Of a stretch of DNA of 64,000 nucleotides, positions 29,501-41,700 are shown one piece after another. The stretch is from positions 304,602 to 368,601 of the forward strand of contig WIXG01000031.1 of assembly GCA_009869945.1 (NCBI GenBank), given 5' to 3'. The translations under genes and the position numbers were made by a program. Numbering within the stretch: position 1 is the first letter of the stretch; each line of letters starts with the position of its first letter. Source of the stretch: Mesaphorura yosii (Eukaryota; Arthropoda; Collembola; Poduromorpha; Tullbergiidae). Under the pieces are notes generated by a model. The model did no database searches. It saw only the letters and a program-made list of their open reading frames with translations, and was not told the origin of the DNA.

Positions 29501-32500
29501 GACAAGAATGCAAAATGTGCTTTGAGAAATGAACCCACCACAACGACGATCAATGCGTTGCCTCTACGAGAGACCAGAATGAGAATTCATTGACGCCAGT
29601 TTGAATTATGCATAACATTAATCTGTTTTTGGTTGAAAAGTTAACTGTGCATTTCTCATTTCGCCGTGCTGTTGAATGAAATAAGAAAATCGATTATTTC
29701 AGACGCCGAGTCGGAGTCGGAGCGCGTTGGTGGAAAAGAATGGGCCAGAAAGAGTAACGTCTCTCAAGAGACAAATTGAAGCTAACTGTAGACTCACTTA
29801 TTTTTACATAATATATTTTCTTTCGCCGTACTTTTGCCGTTCGCGAGCCGCTACCGTAAGATTTTGTAGCACAACATTCCAGATTCAACTGGAGCAAGCA
29901 AACGCAATATCACTTCCCCAATAAGAAGCGCACACACAAAGGACGTGCGATGGTGCAGTGATACTTTATAACTGGAAAGCAACATTTTTCTCACTTTGTT
30001 TCTGTAACCTACGCCCGTTTGATGTTGCACTGCATCCATAAATCCAATTCAGACCAGGATTTCATGAAACGCTCAGTACAACGAACTCACAACAATGTAT
30101 TTGGTATTCGAGAACAATTTACCCAAGAAAAAGTGGATGCATTAGAAATGCAATATAATGTGTAATTATTCAATTAGATCATCAAGTTCTTGAAGAAATA
30201 CGAAACTGCACATCACGCGATTGGCGAACTTCGACTTCAATATGCGCAATCAATTATGTGATTTGGATTGAAAAACTCCAAGTGCTGAGCAAAATATTTG
30301 TACTTTTCCTGAATTCGCTATCCGCCTGTGTCGATATCTGTATTTACTATTTGCGGCAGTAAAAGTAAAAGTGTACACAGAAATCAGGGCAAGTCGTTGG
30401 CAAGAATTCCCGTGTTACGATTGCAAACTTTTACTCATAAATCTGCACCTCGGATTCACTACTTTTATTTACTTTTAGCTTTCGCTTTCAAGTTTACCAA
30501 TCCTACGCTCTTATTTCCAAGAAAATACTCGCGCCTAGCAGTAGAGTGGATCCACTTCAAAGCTACTGCTTTTACAAGAAATCTCTCTTCAGACTCCTGA
30601 ACTTTAGAGAAGGAACTCCGAATCATGCGTATTTTAGTACGCACTCAGAGATTGTATCTCGCCTTGGATTAGAATTCATGACAAATCGCACTGCAGCGAC
30701 AATACCAATAAAAATTTGTCTAAACCCAAACACGGAATGCAGTACATGGAAAATGAAGCGACAAATATGCGTGGCAATAAAAAAGATGTACGCATTTTTA
30801 CATCGGATTCTAATCTCATGCATAAAGAACAGGATTGTCTATTTATGGCTGGTTTTGTACATTGCAGTTTCATTGTTTTGATAAAAAAAAAACACGCGCA
30901 CAGGGTCTGTACCCGAGCGTCTGATGCAAACCGGCCCGACAAAAAGACCGAAAGCGGGAGCGGGCACGCTTCTTATAAAGGAATTTATTTTTGCAGTTGC
31001 AGTGCTAAACAGGGATTAAGCTGTTTCAATGTTTCTTTGTCTTGTTGTCTCAAAAATTTAGAAAAATACTTTGGTACTTGTTGGCGCATAAGACATTAGC
31101 TTAAAGTATGAATCCTGTTTTATTATTTTAGAGCGCAACTCGTTCGAAAAGGAAATAAATATGACAGGACATCTGCTGCGATTCCATGGCCAGGGCCATG
31201 GTGCACTCGAATTCGAACAGGAAACAACGGAACACGATCCAGAATAATGCATGCTAACTCGGTCGCTGAATTATTAGAGCGCGCTGGCAAGACAGAAGGC
31301 TGCAAAGGCTTAGCAAACGCATGTTTTCGGCTTCCCATGAAAGCACAAGCTTCCAGCAAGATTTAGGAAGCTAAAGTTTCAGAGTTGTCAGCCGGTGCTC
31401 TGCCTTTCTTCCTGGCGCAGTCAGAAAATATGATTTAAGAAGGTGAGTTAAGAGAATTGTGACAGAAATTAAAATGAATTACGTCCTTTACGTGATCTTG
31501 ATTCGCCTTTCTATTTCATTTCCATACTCTGCATCAGCATTGAGAAATTCCACGCCTGGCGTGTTAAGTCAAGATCGCACTTACCCGAGAAATATTATTG
31601 ATTTCATCTTGACGAAATTGTTGGTGATGTTTCTGTTGCTGTCGTAATTGATCCTGGAGTTCAGCAGTTCTCATGATGAGATTAGCACGCTGCAAATTAT
31701 ATTTCTGTTCCTCGCGTGCTTGGCCTCCGCCACCAAATCCCAGCGTGTTTGTCACATTACCAAGAATGCCTCGTCTGAGGTCCTTTTGTTGTTGTTGCTG
31801 CTGCTGCTGACGATGTCGTTGTCGTTGATGACTTGGTGTCAGAGACTGCTGCTGTTGAGTAGAGCAGCTTGAATTATTAATGGCCCATAAAAGATTCGGA
31901 TTAGACTGAGAGAACTTGCTGTGATGATTAAATAGTTCGGAATCAAGAGGCTCTTGATAAATCTGATGCAGGAGGAGACCGCCTGCGCCAGCCGGAGTCT
32001 TTGACGGCAGTGCTTTAGATTTAGGCTGAGATTGAGATGGCGGTGGAACTGGTGACACAATTTCGTACACTGGCTCACAATCGTCTCCATCAACTTCAGA
32101 CAGGCGGAAGGTATCCCTGTCTCCTCGTCGCGCTCTTAGTCCACCAGCACCGCCACCACCATTATGAAATTCAAATGCGTCCCTGTCCAGCACTATCGCA
32201 TCGCATTCCTCATAATTATTAGTGTTATTGTTATTGTTTGGAATAAATTGAGAACCATTTCGAGAACCGTTTGGAAAGTGAACATGGCTTTGTTGCTGTT
32301 GTGGGTACGAAGCATAGTAGGAAGAACCCGACGAGGATGATGTACTCGTGCTGTTATTACCACTGCTTATTCCACTGCTGCCACCACTGCCACTGTGAAC
32401 ATGATTAGCCGCTTCCTGATCCTTTTTCTTCTTGTTAAATATCGAACCAAACGTTTGTTGTTGAGAGTTCAGCATCTTCGGAGCAGTTGCGCTTGAACTT

Positions 32501-32718
32501 GCACTCGAACCCTGCTGTCGCAAATATCGTATCGCTTGGAGTAGAGCAATTCGCTCGTGAATGTCGTAGATTCCGATTATTTGCAGATCCGCCTCGCCGA
32601 TTCCCTTGCACGTTTCCAGATCCTTGTACCCATTCTCGAGGAAATGATCGAAATGATATGATAAGTCCAGATTGTTTAACCACTCAAACAGTTCCTTCTG
32701 CTTCAGCAGTTGAGGCAT
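1583..32718 (-). CDS. SAM-domain scaffold-like protein, SAMD5/SASH1-type (3' end beyond window)
   Basis: Eight exons on the minus strand join in frame: 32718-31585, 22013-20892, 20324-20221, 17422-17145, 15303-15050, 14742-14662, 14512-14438 and 2596-1583, giving 4062 bases (1354 codons) with no stop. Intron phases in order are 0, 0, 2, 1, 0, 0, 0 and each matches its neighbour. Residues about 8-70 form a SAM domain (motifs ELFEWLNNLDL, FLENGYKDLETCK, IGEADLQIIGI) resembling the NGYDDLEVCK type I remember from SAMD5 and SASH1. The rest is mostly Ser/Asn/Gln/Gly-rich and probably disordered, with a proline-rich stretch (SPVPPPSQSQP), a poly-Gln run, a likely coiled coil (RANLIMRTAELQDQLRQQQ) and tyrosine motifs (PVYEIV, EIYDYAPP). 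This composition fits an adaptor or scaffold in the cytoplasm or cell cortex; that role is inferred. The Drosophila SASH-like gene SKIP is a candidate relative, but I cannot confirm it. No SH3 domain is visible; it could lie past the left edge. Confidence 0.75.
2597..14437. other. 11.8 kb SAM gene intron, no supported gene
   Basis: Both strands carry only short open frames of AT-rich, non-domain character. The one stretch worth a look is the minus frame at 13848-14036, described under findings. No repeats longer than simple motifs were recognised. Confidence 0.5.
14438..14512 (-). CDS. SAM gene exon 7 (25 codons, charged helix)
   Basis: This is a short phase 0-0 exon with acceptor CTGTATACAG and donor CTG then GTAAGTG. 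It encodes LKYEDFQRRKERIAQQEQ plus seven residues: a highly charged helix that continues the ERIIETINR of the previous exon and probably forms a coiled coil. Confidence 0.72.
14662..14742 (-). CDS. SAM gene exon 6 (27 codons)
   Basis: This is a short phase 0-0 exon with acceptor GCTGTAG and donor AGG then GTAAGG. It encodes TGKEQSCTSLSSLSLPSN followed by ERIIETINR. Because it is frame-neutral it could be skipped without breaking the protein. Confidence 0.7.
14743..15049. other. SAM gene intron 5
   Basis: This 307-base intron separates exons 5 and 6 and shows nothing beyond its splice signals. Confidence 0.6.
15050..15303 (-). CDS. SAM gene exon 5
   Basis: This is a 254-base exon, phase 1 to phase 0. 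The acceptor is GCGTTGCAG and the donor is CACAG then GTGAGA. It encodes GQDEDDSCKPSPSNNGC, then a basic amphipathic patch (LTKLSRRLGLAKLFRTLRL), then a polar tail ending SRKQISQ. The basic patch could bind a membrane or a protein partner (inference). Confidence 0.75.
15304..17144. other. SAM gene intron 4, with a perfect hairpin
   Basis: No coding exon is seen. It contains the 11-bp inverted repeat at 15938-15964, listed separately. Confidence 0.55.
15938..15964. repeat. perfect 11-bp inverted repeat, 5-base loop
   Basis: The left arm CGAGCGTGGTG (15938-15948) and right arm CACCACGCTCG (15954-15964) are exact reverse complements around GCATG. The GC-rich stem stands out in AT-rich intron sequence. 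Function is unknown. Confidence 0.7.
17145..17422 (-). CDS. SAM gene exon 4: basic, Ser/Gly-rich
   Basis: This is a 278-base exon, phase 2 to phase 1. The acceptor is CAG before GTCACTTC and the donor is ACAG then GTAGATC. It encodes SLQNSTLSPFKSKGKSK, a Gly/Ser linker, SASHRNSPKRKFATIKN and a Ser-rich tail ending CSIESAT. The SP and SxR/K sites suggest a phosphorylated linker. Confidence 0.75.
17423..20220. other. SAM gene intron 3, no gene seen
   Basis: Only short open frames of non-coding character are present. A GACGAGA-type repeat patch lies near 18990-19025. Confidence 0.5.
20221..20324 (-). CDS. SAM gene exon 3: EIYDYAPP tyrosine motif
   Basis: This is a 104-base exon, phase 0 to phase 2, with donor GTATGT. 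It encodes PSSCLLDKDEIYDYAPP followed by a Ser-rich end. A longer open frame on the same strand covers it in another register, but only this register joins both neighbours. The acceptor is uncertain: AATGATAG has a poor pyrimidine tract, and CTCGATAAG eight codons downstream would also keep frame. The tyrosine motif could be a phosphorylation or SH2-docking site (inference). Confidence 0.65.
20325..20891. other. SAM gene intron 2, nothing recognised
   Basis: This 567-base intron lies between exons 2 and 3. I see no coding or repeat feature in it. Confidence 0.55.
20892..22013 (-). CDS. SAM gene exon 2: large disordered exon
   Basis: The acceptor is TTGTTCTCTTGTAG and the donor is TCG then GTAAGTC. 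The exon is 374 codons, phase 0 to phase 0. It starts TCDEALTSTMTTG, so the first ATG of the open frame is internal and not a start. The sequence is rich in Asn, Ser, His and Gln, with one more ordered patch (FYNHLQEQQLKEMWLGERR) and an end reading TRTKQVYTPGIYS. Confidence 0.8.
22014..31584. other. 9.6 kb SAM gene intron, no supported gene
   Basis: Open frames on both strands are short and lack domains or matching splice signals. It holds the repeat patch at 26582-26948 and a 7-bp-arm palindrome at 31184-31201. Confidence 0.5.
26582..26948. repeat. composite GC-rich repeat patch with inverted and direct repeats
   Basis: CCTCCGTCCCAGTCCC (26608-26623) recurs as its exact reverse complement at 26816-26831. 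The word CCTAATACCCGTA occurs at about 26582 and again at about 26936 in the same direction, bracketing the patch. Between 26816 and 26925 there are many imperfect GGGACTN- and GACGGAGG-type units. It may be a small non-autonomous element or an eroded satellite; no coding capacity is seen. Confidence 0.5.
31585..32718 (-). CDS. SAM gene exon 1: start codon, SAM domain, poly-Gln
   Basis: This exon holds 378 codons from the ATG at 32718 to a strong donor (CGG then GTAAGTG), phase 0. A TTG lies three codons upstream in frame, but the ATG (MPQLLKQKE) is the natural start just before the SAM domain. The order is SAM domain, a basic patch (NKKKK), Ser/Gly runs, Asn run, a Gly-rich linker, DDCEPVYEIV, a proline-rich SH3-ligand-like stretch, a run of eight Gln, then a Gln-rich predicted helix. 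Confidence 0.85.
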
Positions 32719-35700
32719 GATTGGCAAGTGCAGTGCTGCGGTTTCGAATTCTTTTAAATATCTACCATTATCTTTTTTCCGTTCGAGAGAAGGGGTGGAT
32801 TTTCTTAGAACTCGAGACTCACGTTTGCGTTTGCGTTTACGAGTTGAATCACATCACAATATTTACATTAGATAGTGAAGACAGCGATGTGTAGACACTG
32901 ATTTGATTTGTTTACGCTTGCAACACAACACTTGTCAAAGTAAGGATTCGGTTCTGATTCCAAGTAAGAATGGATAATGATTCATGCGGTTTGCGTGTAA
33001 TTGCAAAACTCACTGATCCACTAAATCAATGCCCGAACTTAAATCCCGTATTGTAAAAACAATTCAATCATGTTTTCGTGTTTCGTGGAAAATCAATGCC
33101 AGACTACAACAAAGCAACTCGAAACAACCACAAAAATGCGATGAGAAAGGCGAGCGCGAGAGATTGTGCATCAGTTTCAATTATGAGATGACGATAATTA
33201 TTTATGCGCTCAAATGTAAACAGTGCCTTGCATCATTCCCATTATTACCGTCATGTGCAGTGCGCAATTTAAAATGAGATATATCACAGCAAGGGAGACT
33301 GCTCGATCGAGATGAGATGACCATCTATTATTTATTCACCATTTTCATGCTGCACGATTTGGTATCCTGAAGACTTACAAATTACGACGGGACCGCTGCG
33401 CGTTTCGTTGTGTGAGTGAGTGCGAGAGAGATTTCATCACGTTTTCATACAAGATTCGCTTTTACAAAGCATAACATTCGAACATTACTGAGCGCATAAT
33501 GTTTACACTTTAAGCTGAGAACGTGCACAAATGCATTGCACTGCGCATCGCATATGGGCATTTAAAATCACATTATTTCCGTAATAATTATAATTATGGC
33601 TCATTTTTCACTGCTGGCTCAAGAATTGTAAATGTTGCACACACTCAAGCAGTATAAGTTGTAATTTCGAGGAGATACACCACCAACTATTAATTTACAT
33701 TAATTTAAACTCAGGGGTTGAAGATGAGACGAAGACGCTGAGACCGATTCTGACGCTGGGTTGAGGGTTGTTGCCAGCAATAGGCCAAACATACGCGCTT
33801 GAACTGGCACTGACTGACTTGGCTTGACGCTTGACTTTTGGCTGCTTGACACTAATAACGCAATAATGAACTACGGCTCAGTGTGTTCTTGTTCTCGTCT
33901 GAGAAGCACGTGCAAGTTGTGGCCTCGAACTGGGATGTGACTTCCTTGACAGCTTCCCATGAACTGAACGCGCACGGAACACGTACACCGAATGCAGAAC
34001 GCAACGAAAGTACGATGAACCATCTGCTTCACCGTTTTCATGATTTTTCTCCAAAAGAACATAGGCACGAACTGAAGGAGCCTCGAACTTCAACTCTTGC
34101 ATTGCTCTACACACGACTCGTGGCTGCAACAATGTAATGTGCGTGCGCTGTACGAGAATCTGCGTCCTGTGTGTTTAAGCCAACCGAGACTTGGAGCAGA
34201 CAGAGAAGAAGTCTTTTCAGTGGAGTAGCAAAAGCAAAATGTGTGAGACCAATCCATCTTCCAGCGGCAGTCACAGAGGCAGTTTCTCGTCGGCCGTTCA
34301 CTGTTACGTAACAAATAAAGTTACTACTGAACAAAACGACGATGATAGCGAGAATATACGAGGACCGACTTGCTTGCTCTCCGCGTGGTGCGTGGTCCCG
34401 TGAAATCTATTACGAATACAAGAGAGAGTCCAAGTCAGAATAACTTCAAGGGTTATTGGATTCAATTCACACAATCACAATCACGAAGTGCAGCCCTTGC
34501 TTCCACTCTGCGAGTAACGCGGCCCACGATGGATGGATGTTGGTGTACATAAATATTATATTATATTGAGCGTGAGGTGAAAGGGCAATGGCTAGCTATC
34601 ATCATTAAAATTGATCATTGGCATTCACGAATGTGTGGAGAAAGCTTCAAGTGGTGGCAGGGCAGCAGGGCAAGAGGACGAGGCCGGAATCCGGATATTT
34701 CTATCAACTTCCGCTTGCGTTTATTTTTCACCAGGCCATTTCCCAGACTCATTGAAAGCAGTAGTTGAAGTACCATACTGTACCATACCCGCACCAACTT
34801 TTCACCGTAGCCCATTACCGTTACCGGACAGAATGCAGAGATTCGCAAATTTGTTCGTACTTCGTGTCCACTTCCATGCTTTCATCTCCTTTCGCTTGAC
34901 CTCGTTTGCAAAAAGAAAAATTAGACCGTGTGATGAGCTCTCTGCGTACGAGCGTGCGCCGTGATTCGCTGTCATTTGTAATTTGTGAAATAAATTCAAG
35001 AATTACGTTCCAGCAAGAATAACGAATGACTACTGGAAAAATGAAGTATTTCATTCCAAATATCTCTGTCGTACGCGGAATATAAATGTTGCAACTTTAT
35101 AGAGCAGCACAAAGTTTACGTTACTCTAAAGTTTCAGTCACAGTCGCAGTCGTATTTTTGCTAAGTTTGTCTCATTGCCGAAATTGGATTCTTTAAAATG
35201 AATGACAATAAAAATGAGTGCTGTCTGGAGGCAGATGAGAAGAGGATACATACGATTTGGTACGGAACATTCATTCGAGTTGAATTTCTTCCTTGTACTT
35301 TTTTCCGTTGTCAGAATTAATATAATTTACATTTTCATTCTCCAACACTTTTCGCGCTTTCTCCAGCCACTTCAGCTCTGAGCTGCACTGCGCTCGCTCA
35401 GGACTGAGACTCATCGTGCTTTCACGCGCTTGCAAGGGCAAACCCGGTTGAGAGAAATTAGAATCCCCTTTTTCTCCATTCATTGTCTTTCTACCGACGC
35501 GTTGTTCCTTTGTAATGCGAGAGTCAACCAAATTAAATGAAAACAAATGAGTTTTTTTGCAGAACCTTTTCCAGCATCAGAATTTACATTATTTTGTCTT
35601 TAGAAAATTCATGGCCCTCAGCTGTGGACATGGCCGACTTGGGCTTGCCTACCCTGCAAACGTATTCGTACCGTTTACCTTTTTGGTACTTTTATTCGCA

Positions 35701-38700
35701 TTTTCCTCGTGCATGTTTTATTGCCATTTTCATTTGTGTAATGTCTTGCATCATCCGCTTTTGTCTCCTCCTGTGCTCTTCAATTTGAACCTTACAATGT
35801 GGACCCGCCGCCTTGTTTGAGTGATAATAATAAAGAAATAAGTGAAATTGCCACTTGGACTTTTTTGAGCTGAGCAATTTCTTCTCTTCTAAGCAGCGCT
35901 AGACAAATTCCCTTTCTCCCTTATTTTTCTCCACGCTAAATAGTAAAAGCAACGGAATAGTGCAGGGGAAGACCGACAAGCAAGTGACTGGAAAGTACGC
36001 GAGATACGAAAAATGTCATGAACTAAAGCACGTCACCGTCGTTTGGCTTTCTGTCGCTGTCGCACGAGATGCAAATGCCCGCATGCCAGTGCAGTGACTG
36101 AGAGTAAATAGTTGAAGGCTGAGCATCAAGGGAAGAATTTATGTAAAGTGTGAGTCGAGTCGGCTTGCATTGAGTAATCGGCTTTCGATGCAAATTATAA
36201 AGACAGCCTTGGCAAAATTATGCATTTACGCAAATGCCCTGGAATTCTTAAATGTGTGTGCACTGCACTTTGCGACGCGAGAGCTCTTAAGATGCGGAGT
36301 TCTTAAAGCCTGGCTTCGATGTAGGAAATATTGCGGGTATACAATATTATGAGGTTGACATTGGAAGAGGGCGAAAGCGAAACTCGAGAAATGAGACACG
36401 ACAGTGGCAAGGCGAGGCGGCGGCTGTATCTCGCCCTCCAAAGTTAACTCTGAAGAATTGACAATATGAATCTTCTTCAAGCGACATTCCTCGCCTCTCC
36501 AAACAGGCAGGCAGGCAGGCTGTTGCTGCTGCTGAATCATGTGGATTAATAAAAGTCATTCTTTATGGAACTTTTTTGTCTCTTTTGTCTCTGCAGGCTC
36601 AGACCCGGCAACACCCGAGCATTTATTTTGTAAATTCATCTCACTCAACGACGACACTAACAACGTAGGCTTAACTTTCGTTCACACTGTCAGTGCTTAA
36701 TGATCTACAACGCTCGCCGTCTTTTGTATTCATTATGTGGAGAAACAGCATTTAAAAGAATGTCACGTCACAGTTTTAGGGTATTGATTAATTGCTGTGG
36801 CTGTGTTACCCTGCGCTTCGTATTTTGTGGCCATTCACGTCGTGTTATGATTCTGACTGGACAGATCTCTTCTCACTCCAGCTTCTTTCGTATAGGCGAC
36901 CAGAACTTGTCACTCTCAGAGACTGCATCTGCATAAAGAGTCGCCGATACCGTGAGCACCACGACGAGATTTACCTGACTTCGAGTGTGACTTACGAGAT
37001 GCTGTGTGCAGTGTAAACAGAATGAAACAGCAAAAGCAAAACAATCATCATCGATCAATGTACGCGCAGTTGGAAAAATGCTGAAACATGAAAGCTGATG
37101 TTAATTTGATTGCTGAATGTGTTTCCTTGTTGTAAACGTAATGCAATAACAATGTGAACAACTGCCATTTAGATAGCGAACGAGCAGCAACAACAACAGC
37201 GCACTTCGAGCGCCAAATCTTAGTTACGGACTCGTTTACTGTTCACTCTTTTCTTTATTGACAGTCACGCACTTCGAACCAAAGAAAACTGTACACGCAG
37301 TCAAGAGTCAATAGCAAGCACAACATCTGTAATGAATTTGCCAAATTGTATCCAGTGAGCAACATTCAAAGAAGGAGCAGAGAATTGATTTACGCAGAAA
37401 ACAAAAGCCAAAATAGTGGGGCTTTCGGCAGGGTTGAAAACTGCCTTACAATTAATTCCAAGTCAGAACAAAGCAACGTGCGAGTTTACGGCCCAGACTC
37501 TCACGGACGTATTTGATATTGAAAACGTGAAGGAATGGTGGAATTGAAATTACAAGTAAAAATAGGGAAGTCGTTCTCTCCCTTGCTGTTAGTTCTCCTT
37601 TTTCGTCGTCGTTTTGTACTATTTCTATTTCACTGACTGACTGGAGCCGCAATTCCTGAATTCTAAACACGGCAATATAAGTGAGATTCCAAACTGGTCG
37701 TGAAGGAAATGGGCGGGTCCATCGGCACGCAATGCATCGCAGTTAAATTGCTATTTAGTGTAATCACGATCTACGCCCTGCGCTAACCTGGACTGCATGG
37801 CATTTGATTTGAAAAAACTTGCTCATTTCCGAGTGGAGCAATATTAACTACAACCAACATCAGCTACCTGAAAACTAATTCAGTGAAGTCGTTTCAGATC
37901 ATCAATTCATCGCATCTTACTGCGTACAGCAGAATGAAGATCTAGCCAAGAATAATTCGAGTTCCAGTAGTTGGATAATGAAGTACTGTAACAATAAAAC
38001 AAGTTCTGCTTCCTTTTACGCATGTTAACGCAACAATGCGCCTGCGATTGTGAAAAGGAAAGAGAAACGAATCAACCCGTCCGTCGCGTCAAGTCGCCTT
38101 GCTGCCGTGGCGTGCCACGTCCTTGTTACAAGTTTCTACTCGCTGTTGCTGTAACCAGGCACGAAAAGACAAGTTGCGATACAAAAAGTCGAGTTAATGG
38201 ACTCGAGAAGAGAAAAAGCTTTCATTTTGTTTTGACAATTGTTTCTTAACTTGTTGACGATTGATTATGTGTACATATTTTTTGTACCGGCTGAGGAGAG
38301 AAGTGAATGACACACGATTATATAAGAAAGCAGCGCAGCCTTTTCTTGTTTTCCCGTGCAGTGCTTGCTAAGAGTCCAGTGGCTTTGAGTTTAATTAATA
38401 TGATTAAAATGTACACCCGCATTATATATGGCTGGATGATTGAATTTGCTAAAGCTGTAAGGTGAAGAAGCGTTTTATTCGCCTATCTCAACCTGTCCAA
38501 ATGCATTTGGGAGATCGAAGATTGCTGTAAAAGGACAAGTTGACGTTTCTAGGAAGCAGAGTGGTGCTAGGCTGAGCTAAAACCTTGAACATAGGGAGAA
38601 CCAATTTTAGTTGTGAGAAAGCAGCCAAAGCCAAACCAAGTAGCAAGGCAGTGTAAAGCCGGAGGCTCATAAAATTATGCACAATTTACAGGTAGCCAGG

Positions 38701-41700
38701 AAGAGACCGGCATACAGAATAGTTTTCCATCCACTTCCACTACTAATGCATACTTAGCAACATTTTGTCATTCCGTATTAAAGTTGCGTCTTGTATTCAT
38801 ATTAAAGTCACAGCGAAGAAGTAGCAAGAGTCAGGGGCCTGAAGATGAAGCCTGGCACAGGTAAAACTAACTCTGAGTAGCATCTGAATGTGAATGGGAC
38901 CTGCTGCAGGGTTTAGTGGAGACGGTGGAAGGGAATAAGTGTGTTGAACAGCATAACAGGATTCAAGAATGAAAATTCCCTGGCCTGAGACTTCGAAGAA
39001 GATGCAAGCGAAAAGATAAAAATCTACTCTAAATGCATGAAAGGAAAAGGGTTAAGCTGCTGCATGGCGGGTACTAAAATCAGTTTAGGAGAATAAGATG
39101 AATCGAAATGAGACTCAGGCGAAAGCGAGAGCACAATGTAAATACATAATGGAAAATCATCGCCGTAATAATATTAAAACGCACTGCTGTAAACCAACTC
39201 CATATCCCAGCAGCGGTGGAGATGAGAAAATTGAAATTGGGAGTCCGAAAGTAAACATAAGCATAAACAAGTGCACGCTGCATTCTCAACCAAACCACCT
39301 TCATGGAGGCATACATTATGGCATGTATGGCTAAAAGGCAGGGATGATGAACCTGTTGGGCGTTGGGCTACCGTGTGAAGGTTACGCACGCCAGAACACC
39401 AGACCGGACAACATTCCAGACTCCAATTAACTGTTTCGTCCACGAGGTGCGAATTTCTCGCATGTACACGTTCATGTGAGGTTAACCTTATCGTAAGCTC
39501 TACTCTTTAAGTAAGAAACTAAATTCAAATTCTCGATGCTCCGCTGCAGCACGACGAAAAGTGGTGATGGTGTTCGTGTTAAGTTTGTCATGCGTAAAGA
39601 TGTAATGCTATTGCATTATGCAGTTTTCTCACAGTTTATGGTTTGCCATACCGTTCTGCCACGGTCTGCTGCCTTAAATTATATCATTACACTACCGTGT
39701 CGTGAACAATGCGGGCCAGAGTGTCTTTATTTAAATTATGATATTATGATTTATCATTTTCAATTATTATTAAGCGCCCGTTCATTTTCTTGCCGCGGCT
39801 TCACGCTGCGCATGCGCTCTGGCATGTTGCATGAAGCATTGGTGTTGTTTTTAATTTAATTTGATAAGAATCGAGTTAATTTGTTTAGCACATTAGCCAT
39901 TAATAGCAACGATTATGAATTATGAGATATGCCTGATTCTTCGATTATGGTTTAAACGCCTGTGAATGAACAAGCACGCGTTAGTTTAGTATTTTCACTT
40001 TCACACGAACAGCAAACGCATTTCCCATTCGTACTTCCTGAAAAGATTTCTTTTGCTCATCCTTCGTGGATTTATTATTCTGAACGGTGCTTTTATTTAT
40101 AGACATTTATCAAGAAATCAGTAGACAATGCGAAAATAGATTTCGTTTTACCTTTATTGCTTTGAAAGAGCGGACGTATTTTTTCGTGTTGTAAATTATA
40201 TAACCAACGATGTGGAGATGTAACTGCAAAGAATTGTACAAGATGAAGGAATAAATCAAACTTTCATTTATTTGCAATTATAACTCGTTACTTATTAATC
40301 CAGTCACCTGCCGAATACAATTCGAATTCACCGTGTTTCAACGTATTTCTTAGTCCCTAACCAAGATCAGTCCACAGTATCTAAACCAGTCCGGTTCACA
40401 GTATGAATGTTTAATGAGATGAGTAGTAGTTCCACGGAGAATGGGATGACATCATGCGGGTGTGATTTCAAGCTATTCCATTTTCGGGATGTCAACGAAA
40501 TTGCAGAGCAACATTCGGCATGTTTAGTGCTTGTATTTAAGTTTGTTTTGTATGAAATCCATTGGATTATACAACATCGCTCTCTCCGATGATGATGTGC
40601 ATGATTACCCAATTAGGGAATTCATAATTACGATGGATGCAAAGAGAATCGACAATTTGCAGGCATTCATAGGTATAAGTAGCGTCATCCGCCTAGTCGA
40701 TGCATCACGACGGTTCGTTGCCAGTCGAGCTTCTTGTGTTGTATAATTACAGGTTTGCAAATTATGCTCGTTGTGCGTCGCAGAGTGAACCACGCGGTTA
40801 TCGCGAATAGTTGTCCTGTCAAACAGGACTTCCTCACCTCACAGAAAGCAATTTGCAAGCACATTGATTTTGAATGTCATGTACACCATGTACCATTTTC
40901 TAATTACCTAAAAAAAGTGCAGCTACTCAAACCGCCCAATCACTTGGATCAATGTCAAGGCAGTGGGTAATTTATGTAAAGTGAAATTTCTACACAGGCC
41001 TTTCTGTAGGGCAGAAATTCATTTCGGCGTCACGTATGAGTTGTAAGATTCGGATCACAACTGCAAATCGCAAACGACCGAGTCCTATGTCTGACTCGCT
41101 CGACGAAACTCTTTCGATCAGAAAAGTGCAACATGCATGTATGCGATAAGCATCTACAAAACAATAACCGATGCACAATCCTTATCTTGTAATGTCATGC
41201 CATGCCATTTGAAATAAAAACACATGTGCGTGTACGGAAATGTGCTGTCGAACGCCTCAGTCCTCGATTTAACATGTGCACACATTCAATAAGTCCAAGG
41301 TAGCACCTTTACCTTTTCATTAAATTGGCGGAAGTAACTGTGCAGGTTTAGTAAACTTTCATAATTTTAATGAAAGCGCCGCGACTGTCTTGCATCATGC
41401 CTTCCCGGTGGTCTATCACACTCTCATCTCAATTCTGGTGATGTAATTGCGTTGCACCTTTAGCTCCGCTAGCCGCTAAAAATGCATTGGACGGAACCAA
41501 TTCCTGAACCTCGAAGTGACATGTCAAGTTTTTATTATTAGAAAATTGCATCAGTGCAGTTTGTGCGCTTGCATCACAATGCAGTAATTAATTATGACAT
41601 TAGAAACTGGTGCAATAATAAAATTCCCGAGGCAGGAATTGTTGCTTTGCTCTACTAGAAACGTGATTTTTATTTATTGACAGGCTCAATAATGTGCGAG

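Noticed and set aside
32487-32720. Plus-strand frame over the SAM exon
   Set aside because: It is antisense to the SAM domain coding sequence, which has clear family motifs.
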